The notes beneath the pieces were generated by a model. That model was given only the letters and a program-made list of their open reading frames with translations. It had not been told where the DNA came from and ran no database searches. This document shows, one piece after another, positions 10,073 through 18,806 of a stretch of DNA of 64,000 bases (position 1 is the first letter of the stretch; each line of letters starts with the position of its first letter). Source of the DNA: Lewinellaceae bacterium (lineage in GTDB: Bacteria > Bacteroidota > Bacteroidia > Chitinophagales > Saprospiraceae); assembly GCA_020636135.1 (NCBI GenBank), contig JACJYK010000002.1, positions 267,501 to 331,500 on the forward strand, written 5' to 3'. The position numbers and the translations under genes are program-made.

Positions 10073-11584
10073 ATGAATAAGCTATTTCTTGTATTGATTG
10101 CCTCGGTCTTGCTGGTTCCTCTGGTCCATGCGCAGGATACTGGCAAAAAAGAGAAAAAGCAGTCAAGCTGGAATGCACCATTTATTAAAGTGGATGGGGA
10201 CGCGCCTAATATTTTATGGATTTGCACCGATCAGCAACGCTGGAATACCATTGGGGCCCTCGGGAATCCATTTGTAAAAACACCGAATATCGACAGGCTG
10301 GTTCATGAGGGCGTAAGCTTTGATTACAGTTTTTGCCAGGCGCCATTTTGTACGGCGAGCCGGGCAAGCTTTCTGACCGGTATGTATCCTTCCCGGGTTC
10401 ATGCTACGAAAAATGGCGCTGCGGAATGGCCTGAAGCTGCTCCCCTGGTGACAGAAACACTGAAAGACGCCGGATACGAATGTGGATTGGCCGGGAAACT
10501 CCATCTCTCCACCGCGATGGCGCACCGGCCTGAAAAAAGACCCTTGGATGACGGGTACCAGGTATTTTACTACAGTCACAGCCCTTACCAGGGCGGTTCC
10601 ACAAATGATTACCTTACCTACTACCGGGATCGTGGGGTCGATGTACTTGCATTGAAACAAGAATTGGGATACGTACCTACCCAATACCACCAAACTACCT
10701 GGTGTACTGACCGGGCTATTGATTTCATTAAGGAAAAGCGCGAATGGCCCTGGCTGTTCAGCCTGAATATTTACGATCCCCACGGACCTTTTGATCCACC
10801 CCAGGAATACCTGGACCGGTATAAGGTCGATGACATAGCCGGGCCACTTTTTCAGCCTTCGGACCTGGAAGAAAAAAGTGTGTTTAATAATGTCATGTTC
10901 CAATCGAAACCAAAGCAATATCCGGATCATGAAAATAAAATGCGCCTCGCTCAATACTGGGCGCAAATAGATTTGATTGATGAAAACATCGGAAGGATCC
11001 TGAAAGTCCTGGAAGAAACCGGCCAGTTGGAAAACACCCTCATCGTATTTACCTCTGACCATGGGGACATGGCGGGTGATCACGGACTGGTGGCTAAGGG
11101 CTGCCGGTTTTACGAAGGCCTTGTCCGGGTACCACTGATCTTTTGGTATCCCGTAAAATTCAAACAAAATCTTCGCAGTGAAGCACTGGTAGAATTGATG
11201 GACATCGTCCCGACGCTACTTGAATTGACGGGGCTACCAGTGGATAAACAAATCCAGGGGACGAGCTTGCTACCAATACTTGAAGGCCAGGCAAATGCAG
11301 ATGAGCATAAGTCTTTTGTACGTAGTGAATTCTACGATGACGGACAAGCGCAAGCCGGCCAGATAGGATTCGCTACCATGTACCGTACCAAAGATTTCAA
11401 GCTGATCACTTATCACGGCCATCCCATGGGCGAACTATTTGACCTGAGGAAAGACCCGGATGAATTCCATAATTTATGGAATGACCCCAACTATCAGGAC
11501 ATTAAGTTTAAGTTATTGAAGGACAGTTTTGATGCCACGGTATTATCCATGGACACCGGTCCGGAAAAAATCGGGAGATACTGA
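10073..11584 (+). CDS. Sulfatase 1 (S1 family, CTASR motif)
   Basis: This 503-residue formylglycine-dependent sulfate-ester hydrolase has a cleavable signal peptide ending near VHAQ (residue 21). The catalytic cysteine is Cys93 in CTASRASFLTG; the third motif position is Ala instead of the usual Pro. Metal ligands are visible in CTDQQR (about 51-56) and in the SDHGD segment about two thirds along. The C-terminus carries LFDLRKDPDEFHNL, a common sulfatase closing motif. It lies 33 bases after the sialidase and 26 before the next sulfatase. The exact S1 subfamily and substrate cannot be read from the sequence; sulfate on a sialoglycan is inferred. Confidence 0.92.
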   Translation: MNKLFLVLIASVLLVPLVHAQDTGKKEKKQSSWNAPFIKVDGDAPNILWICTDQQRWNTIGALGNPFVKTPNIDRLVHEGVSFDYSFCQAPFCTASRASFLTGMYPSRVHATKNGAAEWPEAAPLVTETLKDAGYECGLAGKLHLSTAMAHRPEKRPLDDGYQVFYYSHSPYQGGSTNDYLTYYRDRGVDVLALKQELGYVPTQYHQTTWCTDRAIDFIKEKREWPWLFSLNIYDPHGPFDPPQEYLDRYKVDDIAGPLFQPSDLEEKSVFNNVMFQSKPKQYPDHENKMRLAQYWAQIDLIDENIGRILKVLEETGQLENTLIVFTSDHGDMAGDHGLVAKGCRFYEGLVRVPLIFWYPVKFKQNLRSEALVELMDIVPTLLELTGLPVDKQIQGTSLLPILEGQANADEHKSFVRSEFYDDGQAQAGQIGFATMYRTKDFKLITYHGHPMGELFDLRKDPDEFHNLWNDPNYQDIKFKLLKDSFDATVLSMDTGPEKIGRY

Positions 11585-11610
11585 TCTAATTTATAGTCAA
11601 TTTATCAGGT

Positions 11611-13095
11611 ATGATTCCAAATTGGTACTTGTTTCTCGCGTTGTTTTTCATCATGAAATCGTCTTATGCACCACAAGAGGTGAAAGTGCATCCAAATATC
11701 CTTTTCATTGTTTCGGAAGACAACGGGCCTGAGATGAGTTGTTATGGTGCGCCGGTTAACACACCCAACCTCGATCAACTGGCAGATAAAGGAACCCTCT
11801 TTGAACTGGCGTTTGTTCCTCAGGCCGGCTGTTCGCAGTCGAGAGCATCTTTTCTTACCGGGTTATACCCGCACCAGCATGGACAAATCGGGTTGGCGAC
11901 CTGGGAATACCAGATGTACTTTGCCGATATACCCAATGTCGTGACCAGCCTGAAAGAGGCCGGCTATGCCACGGGAATCATCGGTAAACTGCATGTAAAC
12001 CCGGAATCTGCATTTCCATTCGATTGGGCGCCGCAGTCCAAAGAACTAACCGGAAGTAATTTCGGGCGTAAACATCTGGACCAGTATGCCGTACAGGCAG
12101 AACAGTTTATGATGGCAAGTGATAAACCATTCTACCTGCAAGTCAACTATCCGGATGCCCATGCACCGTTTACACCGCAGGTTGACGGTGTTCCCGCAGT
12201 TCCGTTGGTCGGAGACGAAGTTCAGGCGCTTCCCTACATGGAGGTGACGGATTCACTGCTTAAACAAAAGACTGCCGATTATTACAATTGTATGATGCGG
12301 CTGGATAAATATGTGGGAGATCTCTTAGAGTCATTAAGACGTACCGGTAAAGCAGAGAATACATTGATTGTTTATATCGGCGACCATGGAGCAGACTTGC
12401 TGCGCGGAAAAAGGACCAGTCTGGAAGGAGGCTTGCGGATCCCGATGCTGATCTACGACCCGAGTCATCCGGCCCGGTTAAGAACCAAAGCGATGGTGAG
12501 TACCATCGACTTATACCCAACTTTTTTGGAAACGGCCGGATTGTCCATCCCCGGATATTTGCCAGGAAGATCATTGATCCCCTACATCCGGGGAAAAAAA
12601 GCCCGGGATCGTAAATACCTGTTTGCAGAATACCACACCCATTCCAATCACAACCCCTATCCCCAGCGGTCGGTCAGGGACGAACGCTATAAACTTATCC
12701 ATAACCTGGTCACCGGTATTGAAAATCCGGGATATGCCTTTACCCTCGATCACACGGTGGAAATTACGGAAGAGGAGCTGAAGCGTATAGCTTCCCCAGT
12801 CGTTTATGAGGCATACCAGCGGATGAAGTATCCACCGGAATATGAATTGTATGATCTGGAGAAAGACCCCAATGAATTGGTTAACCTGGCCAATGATGCC
12901 GCATACCAGAAAATACTGAAAAGGCTTCAGACTGTATTGCTCGACTGGCAAAAGAAAACGCAGGATCCCATGATTGATCCGGAAGTGGCACGGAAAGTCT
13001 TTGAGGCGATCATGGAAACCGGGGTGGATCAGAAACCGAGAAGGATCGTGCCTTATCTTGAACTTATGACACCGAAAAAGCCTGTGTGGAAATAA
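11611..13095 (+). CDS. Sulfatase 2 (sulfamidase-like, CSQSR motif)
   Basis: This 494-residue S1-family sulfatase has an N-terminal signal peptide (cleavage near SSYA, residue 20). The catalytic cysteine is Cys74 in GCSQSRASFLTG, where Gln replaces the usual Pro. The N-terminal SEDNGPEMSCYG and the later IGDHGADLLRGK supply metal ligands. The arrangement, with CSQSR followed by LYPHQHGQIGL, resembles heparan N-sulfatase-like (SGSH) proteins, so it might act on N-sulfated amino sugars, but no heparin lyase is nearby. Its stop codon overlaps the start of the next sulfatase by one base (TAATG). Confidence 0.9.
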   Translation: MIPNWYLFLALFFIMKSSYAPQEVKVHPNILFIVSEDNGPEMSCYGAPVNTPNLDQLADKGTLFELAFVPQAGCSQSRASFLTGLYPHQHGQIGLATWEYQMYFADIPNVVTSLKEAGYATGIIGKLHVNPESAFPFDWAPQSKELTGSNFGRKHLDQYAVQAEQFMMASDKPFYLQVNYPDAHAPFTPQVDGVPAVPLVGDEVQALPYMEVTDSLLKQKTADYYNCMMRLDKYVGDLLESLRRTGKAENTLIVYIGDHGADLLRGKRTSLEGGLRIPMLIYDPSHPARLRTKAMVSTIDLYPTFLETAGLSIPGYLPGRSLIPYIRGKKARDRKYLFAEYHTHSNHNPYPQRSVRDERYKLIHNLVTGIENPGYAFTLDHTVEITEEELKRIASPVVYEAYQRMKYPPEYELYDLEKDPNELVNLANDAAYQKILKRLQTVLLDWQKKTQDPMIDPEVARKVFEAIMETGVDQKPRRIVPYLELMTPKKPVWK

Positions 13096-14546
13096 TGCAG
13101 ATCTTATTCTATTTTTTCTTGCTAATCGGACGATTGGTTATTCCGGATTCTGTCCCGGACAGGCCCAATGTGCTCTTCATAGCAGTCGATGATCTGCGTC
13201 CTGACCTGGGATGTTATGACAACCACCGGGTTATTTCACCAAACATTGACGCATTGGCTAAAGAAGGAATCCGGTATGAACGGGCCTATTGTCAGCAGGC
13301 AACGTGTGCACCTTCCAGAACTTCATTACTTACCGGCCTGCATCCGGACGAAGCAGGTGTTACGGATCATGTCACTCACTTCAGAACCTTGCACCCGGAT
13401 ATTGTCACCCTTCCCCAACTCTTTACGCAGGCAGGCTATTCCACCTGCGGCATCGGGAAAATATTTCATTTCGCGGAGGGCTACCAGGATGCCGAATCCT
13501 GGAGTGAGCCGGCCCAGTTTGAAACGACATCCAAAGTAAACACGTATGTACAGCCGGGAAACCAAACCAAAGGCAAAGGAGTTTCGTTTGAAATCACGGA
13601 TGCACCGGATACGGCCTTCACGGATGGGAAAATAGCCACGGAGGTCATCAATAAATTGCACCATTACCAGAAAGAGGGTCAGTCTTTTTTTCTGGCAGCA
13701 GGTTTTCTGAAGCCGCACCTTCCCTACTCGATGCCTCAAAAGTATTGGGATAGCTATGCTGAAGGTGACTTTTCATTACCGGAAAAGGATCAGTTGCGAC
13801 CGGAGGGTGCGCCGGACATAGCCTTCCACCACTGGCAGGAACTACGGGGATATAAAGATGTGCCAAACCAGGGTCCGGTCAGATCATCACTCATGGATTC
13901 CCTGCGGAGAGCATATTATGCATGCATCACGTTTGTGGATGAGCAGATTGGTAAAATACTGGATGAGCTGAAAGCCACCGGCCTGGATAAGAATACCATT
14001 GTGGTGTTGTGGGGAGATCATGGTTATCATCTCGGGGAGCAGAACCTGTGGCATAAACATACCAATTTTGAACTGGACACACATGTTCCATTGATCTTTA
14101 AAGTGCCCGGAATGGCTGCTAAAAGCATAAGTGATGTGGTTGAACTGCTGGACATATATCCTACACTGGCAGAACTGGCGGGACTTAAACTTGCTAACCC
14201 GGTGTCAGGAATTTCATTGGTAGACCAGATGAAAAAATCCAGGAAGCAAAATACCCATTTTGCTTTTTCTCAATATTTCCGGCCTTATGGTGCCATTTCC
14301 GGCAAGGTCAGGCCAACCCATATGGGATACACGGTCCGGTCTGGTGAATTTCGGTACACCGGATGGTTCGGGACGGATGCAGATATTCCTCAGTTTGAGG
14401 AATTGTACGATCTGCGGCAGGAAGCTTTCGAGCGAAAGAATGTAACCGGTGAAAATCAATACAAAGCGATCCTGGAAGATCTGAGGAGGCGGGTCGTGAA
14501 CTATAAAAATAAAAGATATGCGCAGGCTTATGCTATTGGAGGGTGA
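13095..14546 (+). CDS. Sulfatase 3 (iduronate-2-sulfatase-like, CAPSR motif)
   Basis: This S1 sulfatase has 483 residues from the ATG at 13095, which overlaps the preceding stop codon (TAATG) and suggests translational coupling. A hydrophobic N-terminus (residues 1-17) should direct export. The formylglycine cysteine is Cys71 in TCAPSRTSLLTG, the standard motif. AVDDLRPDLGCY near residue 30 and WGDHGYHLGEQNLWHKHTNFE later are typical of iduronate-2-sulfatase-like enzymes. It is clearly related to sulfatase 4 downstream. An upstream GTG at 13086 is possible but less likely. Confidence 0.92.
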   Translation: MQILFYFFLLIGRLVIPDSVPDRPNVLFIAVDDLRPDLGCYDNHRVISPNIDALAKEGIRYERAYCQQATCAPSRTSLLTGLHPDEAGVTDHVTHFRTLHPDIVTLPQLFTQAGYSTCGIGKIFHFAEGYQDAESWSEPAQFETTSKVNTYVQPGNQTKGKGVSFEITDAPDTAFTDGKIATEVINKLHHYQKEGQSFFLAAGFLKPHLPYSMPQKYWDSYAEGDFSLPEKDQLRPEGAPDIAFHHWQELRGYKDVPNQGPVRSSLMDSLRRAYYACITFVDEQIGKILDELKATGLDKNTIVVLWGDHGYHLGEQNLWHKHTNFELDTHVPLIFKVPGMAAKSISDVVELLDIYPTLAELAGLKLANPVSGISLVDQMKKSRKQNTHFAFSQYFRPYGAISGKVRPTHMGYTVRSGEFRYTGWFGTDADIPQFEELYDLRQEAFERKNVTGENQYKAILEDLRRRVVNYKNKRYAQAYAIGG

Positions 14547-14612
14547 GGCGGAATATGCAGAGTATTGCAGATGGATCAGGTGTATAGCCCCGTGTAATGT
14601 AAATTGATCAGG

Positions 14613-16043
14613 ATGAGGTTTACAGGATGTATTTTATTAATGCTGAATCTATTTGCTTGTACAGAGCAAAAACCAGAGCAGAGGCCTCCCAATATTCTGT
14701 TTATTGCAATTGATGACCTCCGTCCTGTTTTAGGATGTTATGGAAACAAGACCATGATCTCTCCGGTCATGGATTCACTGGCCAGGGCCGGGGTGCTTTT
14801 TGAAAATGCCTACTGTCAGGAAGCAGTCTGCAATCCGTCCCGGGCATCACTCATGACTGGCCGGAGACCGGATAACATTGGTGTTTGGACATTAAAGACG
14901 CACTTCAGGGAAAAGAATCCGGATGTGGTCACACTGCCTCAATTTTTTAAAGATCACGGGTACAGTTCCCGGGAAGTTGGCAAAATATATCATGACGGCG
15001 CCTATTTCAAAGACCCGGCATCCTGGTCTGGCGAATCCTATTACAATGTGACAAAGAACGATGCCGGGCACAAATACAATCTGGAGGAAAATCTGATCCC
15101 TCCCCGGAGTAAGGCTGCTGCTACTGAGGAGGCAGCGGTTGCAGACAGTGCTTACATTGACGGCAAGGTGGCAGATGCAGCAATCCGGTTATTGCATGAA
15201 TTGAAAGACACTTCGTTTTTCCTGGCAGTGGGGTTCAGGCGTCCCCATTTGCCTTTTTCAGCACCTAAGAAATATTGGGATTATTACCAGCGATCTGATT
15301 TTGCGGAAGAACTGACCCATCTCAATGCACCGGACGGGACGCCGGAACTCGCAATGACCAATTCAAACGAATTGCGAGGCTATGAGGATATTGTTCCCGA
15401 GGGACCAATTGATGGGGAAAAGCAATTGGAACTGCTCCATGGATATTATGCAAGTACCGGCTATGTGGATGCTCAGATCGGCAAATTGATGGAGACACTC
15501 CGGCAGCTGGACATTGCTTCGAACACCATCGTAGTCCTCTGGTCTGACCATGGATACCATCTGGGGGATTTCGGACTTTGGTGCAAGTCTACCAATTTTG
15601 AAGCAGCTACGCGCGTTGCGCTACTCTTCTCGGGAGGGCCTGTTGCCCAAAACAGAAAAGAAAATGATATTGTTGAGCTGCTCGATGTCTATCCGACCCT
15701 GGTCGATCTCGCCGGTTTTCCGGTACCTGATTATGTGCAGGGTAACAGCATCAAACCATTGTTATTTGGTCAGGAGATGAACAAAGACCCGGTGGCCCTC
15801 AGTCAATTTGTACGTCCGTATGCTGCCATCAATCAACAGGATCCTCAGATCATGGGTTATTCAATACGCACGCCGGAATACCGGTTCACCGAATGGAGGA
15901 AATTCCCCGGGATGGAAGTGATTGACCGGGAGTTGTATGATTTACACGAAAACCGGGTCGAAGCCGTAAATCTGGCGCAGAGAAAGGAATTTAAGCAGCT
16001 GATGGACAGTCTCGCGGTTAAAATTGACCAGATCCGAAACTAG
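14613..16043 (+). CDS. Sulfatase 4 (iduronate-2-sulfatase-like lipoprotein, CNPSR motif)
   Basis: This S1 sulfatase has 476 residues from the ATG at 14613; an in-frame TTG nine bases upstream is less attractive. The signal peptide ends with lipobox LFAC (Cys16), so it should be a lipoprotein, probably surface or periplasm facing. The catalytic cysteine is Cys73 in VCNPSRASLMTG. AIDDLRPVLGCYG and WSDHGYHLGDFGLW match the iduronate-2-sulfatase-like group and are close to sulfatase 3, suggesting an old tandem duplication. It lies 66 bases after sulfatase 3 and 78 before the mutarotase-symporter gene. Confidence 0.92.
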   Translation: MRFTGCILLMLNLFACTEQKPEQRPPNILFIAIDDLRPVLGCYGNKTMISPVMDSLARAGVLFENAYCQEAVCNPSRASLMTGRRPDNIGVWTLKTHFREKNPDVVTLPQFFKDHGYSSREVGKIYHDGAYFKDPASWSGESYYNVTKNDAGHKYNLEENLIPPRSKAAATEEAAVADSAYIDGKVADAAIRLLHELKDTSFFLAVGFRRPHLPFSAPKKYWDYYQRSDFAEELTHLNAPDGTPELAMTNSNELRGYEDIVPEGPIDGEKQLELLHGYYASTGYVDAQIGKLMETLRQLDIASNTIVVLWSDHGYHLGDFGLWCKSTNFEAATRVALLFSGGPVAQNRKENDIVELLDVYPTLVDLAGFPVPDYVQGNSIKPLLFGQEMNKDPVALSQFVRPYAAINQQDPQIMGYSIRTPEYRFTEWRKFPGMEVIDRELYDLHENRVEAVNLAQRKEFKQLMDSLAVKIDQIRN

Positions 16044-16121
16044 AGCATAACAGATAGCCAATGCATTGCTTACACACCAGTTCAACGACAAAAACCTGAA
16101 ATAGAAAGGATCAGCCAGCCT

Positions 16122-18806
16122 ATGAAGCGTCTTGTCATCCGGAATATGATCTATGTGATATTGGGGTTGTTTATGGTCGCTGTGAGTCATGCACAGGAGC
16201 CTTTTCAATTTGAATTCCTTCCCGATTTGCCGCCAAATAAGGGGCTTCAAACCCAGCCTGGATTGGCTGGACCCTACATAGGAGTCACTGAAGGTGCCCT
16301 GGTGCTTGCAGGAGGAGCCAACTTCCCGGAGGGGATGCCCTGGGAGGGTGGAATAAAACAGTATTACGACGGTATTTTCTATCTGACCAAAAGGGAGGAT
16401 GGAACAATAGAGTGGAAATTATCAGCATCGGTATTGCCACAACCGCTGGCTTATGGAGGATGCGTACCGGTACCCGGTGGGTTGTTCGTTTTCGGTGGGA
16501 AGAACATAAGTGGTACTACGGATCAATCCTGGCTTGTCAACCTGGACCCGGTGACCGGATCATGCCAGATCGATGAAGGTGAACCATTGCCCATGGCTTT
16601 ATCTGATTTTGCTTTTACGGTGGTAGGCGATTACGTATACGTTGCCGGTGGTGGAGATCAGGCAGGGGTAAGCACCAACACTTTTTGGCGCTATCCGGTC
16701 AGTGGAGCCAATGCACTGAAAGGTGGGTGGCAGCAACTCGAAGACCTGCCGGGACCGCCCCGGAGTTTCGCATTGGCTGCGTCCCAGAGTGATGGCAACC
16801 ATAACTGTTTCTATCTTTTCAGTGGCCGGACGATAACCCAGGATGGTTCGATAACCTTATTACAGGATGGCTACGTGTATGACCCGGAGCTTGGGCGATG
16901 GTCCCGGCTGAACCAGAACGTTGCATTTACCGTGATGGCAGGAACCGCTTTCCCATTAGGCGCAGCCTCCATCGTATTTCCTTCCGGAGCGGATGGTGAG
17001 CTGATGTCAAGGGAACTTGCATTGCGTGACACACTGCAATTAGCCCAATCTGCAGGCGATTCTTCAGAAATGAAGCGCCTGGATAGGGCCCTGACCGGTC
17101 ATATCACCGGACATCCGGGATTTAAAACCAAAATCAGGATTTTCAATACCATTACACAGGAAATGGAAATCAGAGGAGACCTGCCAACCACCGGACAGGT
17201 GACGACCACGGTCGTCAGCTGGGACGGCGGATTCATTTTGCCTTCCGGAGAGATCCGGCCGGGCGTACGCACACCAAAAGTCCTGAAGATCATTCCGGAG
17301 AACCATAAAAAGACCCTGGGTGTCTGGGACATCCTGGTTATCATCATCTATTTTGCTTTGCTGGGTTTTATGGGTTATTTCTTCTCCAACCGGCAGAAAG
17401 ATGTCAATGACTACTTCAAAGGAGGGAATCGGGTGCCGTGGTGGGCGGCAGGACTTAGTATTTTCGGTACGGCCCTGAGTGCCATTACCTTCATGGCTAT
17501 TCCCGCCAAAACGTATGCCACCGACTGGTCTTATTTTATGATGAATATGACCATATTTTTGGTTGCCCCGATTATCATTATCCTGTTTATCCCATTTTAC
17601 CGGAACCTGAACATTACCACCGCCTATGAATATCTGGAGAAGCGATTTAATCTTACTGTCAGGTTACTGGGCAGCTCATCATTCATCCTGTATCAGGTTG
17701 GAAGGATGGGTGTCGTACTTTTCTTACCCTCCCTGGCACTAAATGTGGTAACCAACATCGACATCATTACCTGCATCGTTCTGATGGGAGTGATCAGTTT
17801 GATCTACACGATGATGGGGGGCATTGAAGCGGTCATCTGGACGGATGTGGTTCAGGTCGTGGTATTGATGGGTGGAGCTATACTGTGTCTTGGCCTGATC
17901 TTATCCCAGTTGGATGGAGGCATTGGTGAAGCCATTCAGGTGGCTGTGTCAAATCACAAGTTTAATGTGATCAACCTGGATTTCTCGCTGAAGCAGCCTA
18001 CGGTTTGGGTCATGTTAATCGGTGGGGTTTTTGCCAATCTGACCACCTACGGTACGGATCAGACCCTGGTACAGCGATACCTCACCACCAGCTCCAGACA
18101 AATGGCCAATCGAAGTGTCTGGACCAATGCCATACTAACCATCCCGGCTACCGTGATCTTTTTCTTCCTGGGCACAGCGATGTATGTCTTTTTCAAACGA
18201 TTTCCGGAAGAGCTCAATCCGTCGCTGGCAAATAATGATGCCCTCCTTCCCTGGTACATTTCTTCCCAGCTTCCGACCGGAATTTATGGCTTGCTGATCG
18301 CGGGTATCTTTGCAGCGGCCATGAGCAGTTTGTCCAGTAGCATTAATTCTGCGGCAGCTGCCTATGTGACGGATTTTCATTTGCGTTTTAACTGGACACC
18401 TATGGCCAGTCACCTTTATGTGGCGAGGATCACCTCAGTCGTTTTTGGCGCTGCCGGAATATTTTTTGCAATATTGATGTCGAGCTGGGATATCAAGTCC
18501 CTGTGGGATGAGTTTCAGAAAGTGCTGGGCCTGATCATCGGCGGGGTAGGTGGTGTATTTTTATTGGGTATCCTGACGCGCAGGGCGACATCCGTCGGCG
18601 CCATGATCGGGATCATCGGCAGTATTGGAATCCAGACCCTGGTCGCGTATTATCAACCGGTACATCTGTTATTGTATTCCATGACGGGAGTGGTATCCTG
18701 TTTCATCATCGGGTGGTTTTTCAGTTTATTCCTGGGTGAACCGCTCACAGCGACTGATCTGACGTATAAAGATTTACGGGCGAATAATAAACAGATCAGA
18801 CCGTGA
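16122..18806 (+). CDS. Kelch mutarotase (NanM-like) fused to sodium/solute symporter
   Basis: This is an 894-residue two-part protein. A signal peptide (1-25, ending SHAQ) leads into a Kelch beta-propeller (about 26-392) with repeated GG/W blades such as ALVLAGGANFPEG, GLFVFGGKN and YVYVAGGGDQ. This resembles the N-acetylneuraminate mutarotase family, probably the cyclically permuted branch. From about residue 399 to the end it is a multi-helix SSS-family transporter (starting VWDILVIIIYFALLGFMGYFFSNRQ). A periplasmic propeller joined to an SSS transporter would convert the sialic-acid anomer released by the sialidase and hand it to sodium-driven import across the inner membrane. Transport of sialic acid is inferred. 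It overlaps sulfatase 5 by four bases (GTGA). Confidence 0.9.
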   Translation: MKRLVIRNMIYVILGLFMVAVSHAQEPFQFEFLPDLPPNKGLQTQPGLAGPYIGVTEGALVLAGGANFPEGMPWEGGIKQYYDGIFYLTKREDGTIEWKLSASVLPQPLAYGGCVPVPGGLFVFGGKNISGTTDQSWLVNLDPVTGSCQIDEGEPLPMALSDFAFTVVGDYVYVAGGGDQAGVSTNTFWRYPVSGANALKGGWQQLEDLPGPPRSFALAASQSDGNHNCFYLFSGRTITQDGSITLLQDGYVYDPELGRWSRLNQNVAFTVMAGTAFPLGAASIVFPSGADGELMSRELALRDTLQLAQSAGDSSEMKRLDRALTGHITGHPGFKTKIRIFNTITQEMEIRGDLPTTGQVTTTVVSWDGGFILPSGEIRPGVRTPKVLKIIPENHKKTLGVWDILVIIIYFALLGFMGYFFSNRQKDVNDYFKGGNRVPWWAAGLSIFGTALSAITFMAIPAKTYATDWSYFMMNMTIFLVAPIIIILFIPFYRNLNITTAYEYLEKRFNLTVRLLGSSSFILYQVGRMGVVLFLPSLALNVVTNIDIITCIVLMGVISLIYTMMGGIEAVIWTDVVQVVVLMGGAILCLGLILSQLDGGIGEAIQVAVSNHKFNVINLDFSLKQPTVWVMLIGGVFANLTTYGTDQTLVQRYLTTSSRQMANRSVWTNAILTIPATVIFFFLGTAMYVFFKRFPEELNPSLANNDALLPWYISSQLPTGIYGLLIAGIFAAAMSSLSSSINSAAAAYVTDFHLRFNWTPMASHLYVARITSVVFGAAGIFFAILMSSWDIKSLWDEFQKVLGLIIGGVGGVFLLGILTRRATSVGAMIGIIGSIGIQTLVAYYQPVHLLLYSMTGVVSCFIIGWFFSLFLGEPLTATDLTYKDLRANNKQIRP

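Noticed and set aside
10214..11167. Minus-strand 317-residue open reading frame
   Set aside because: It is antisense to sulfatase 1 and has no recognisable motif.
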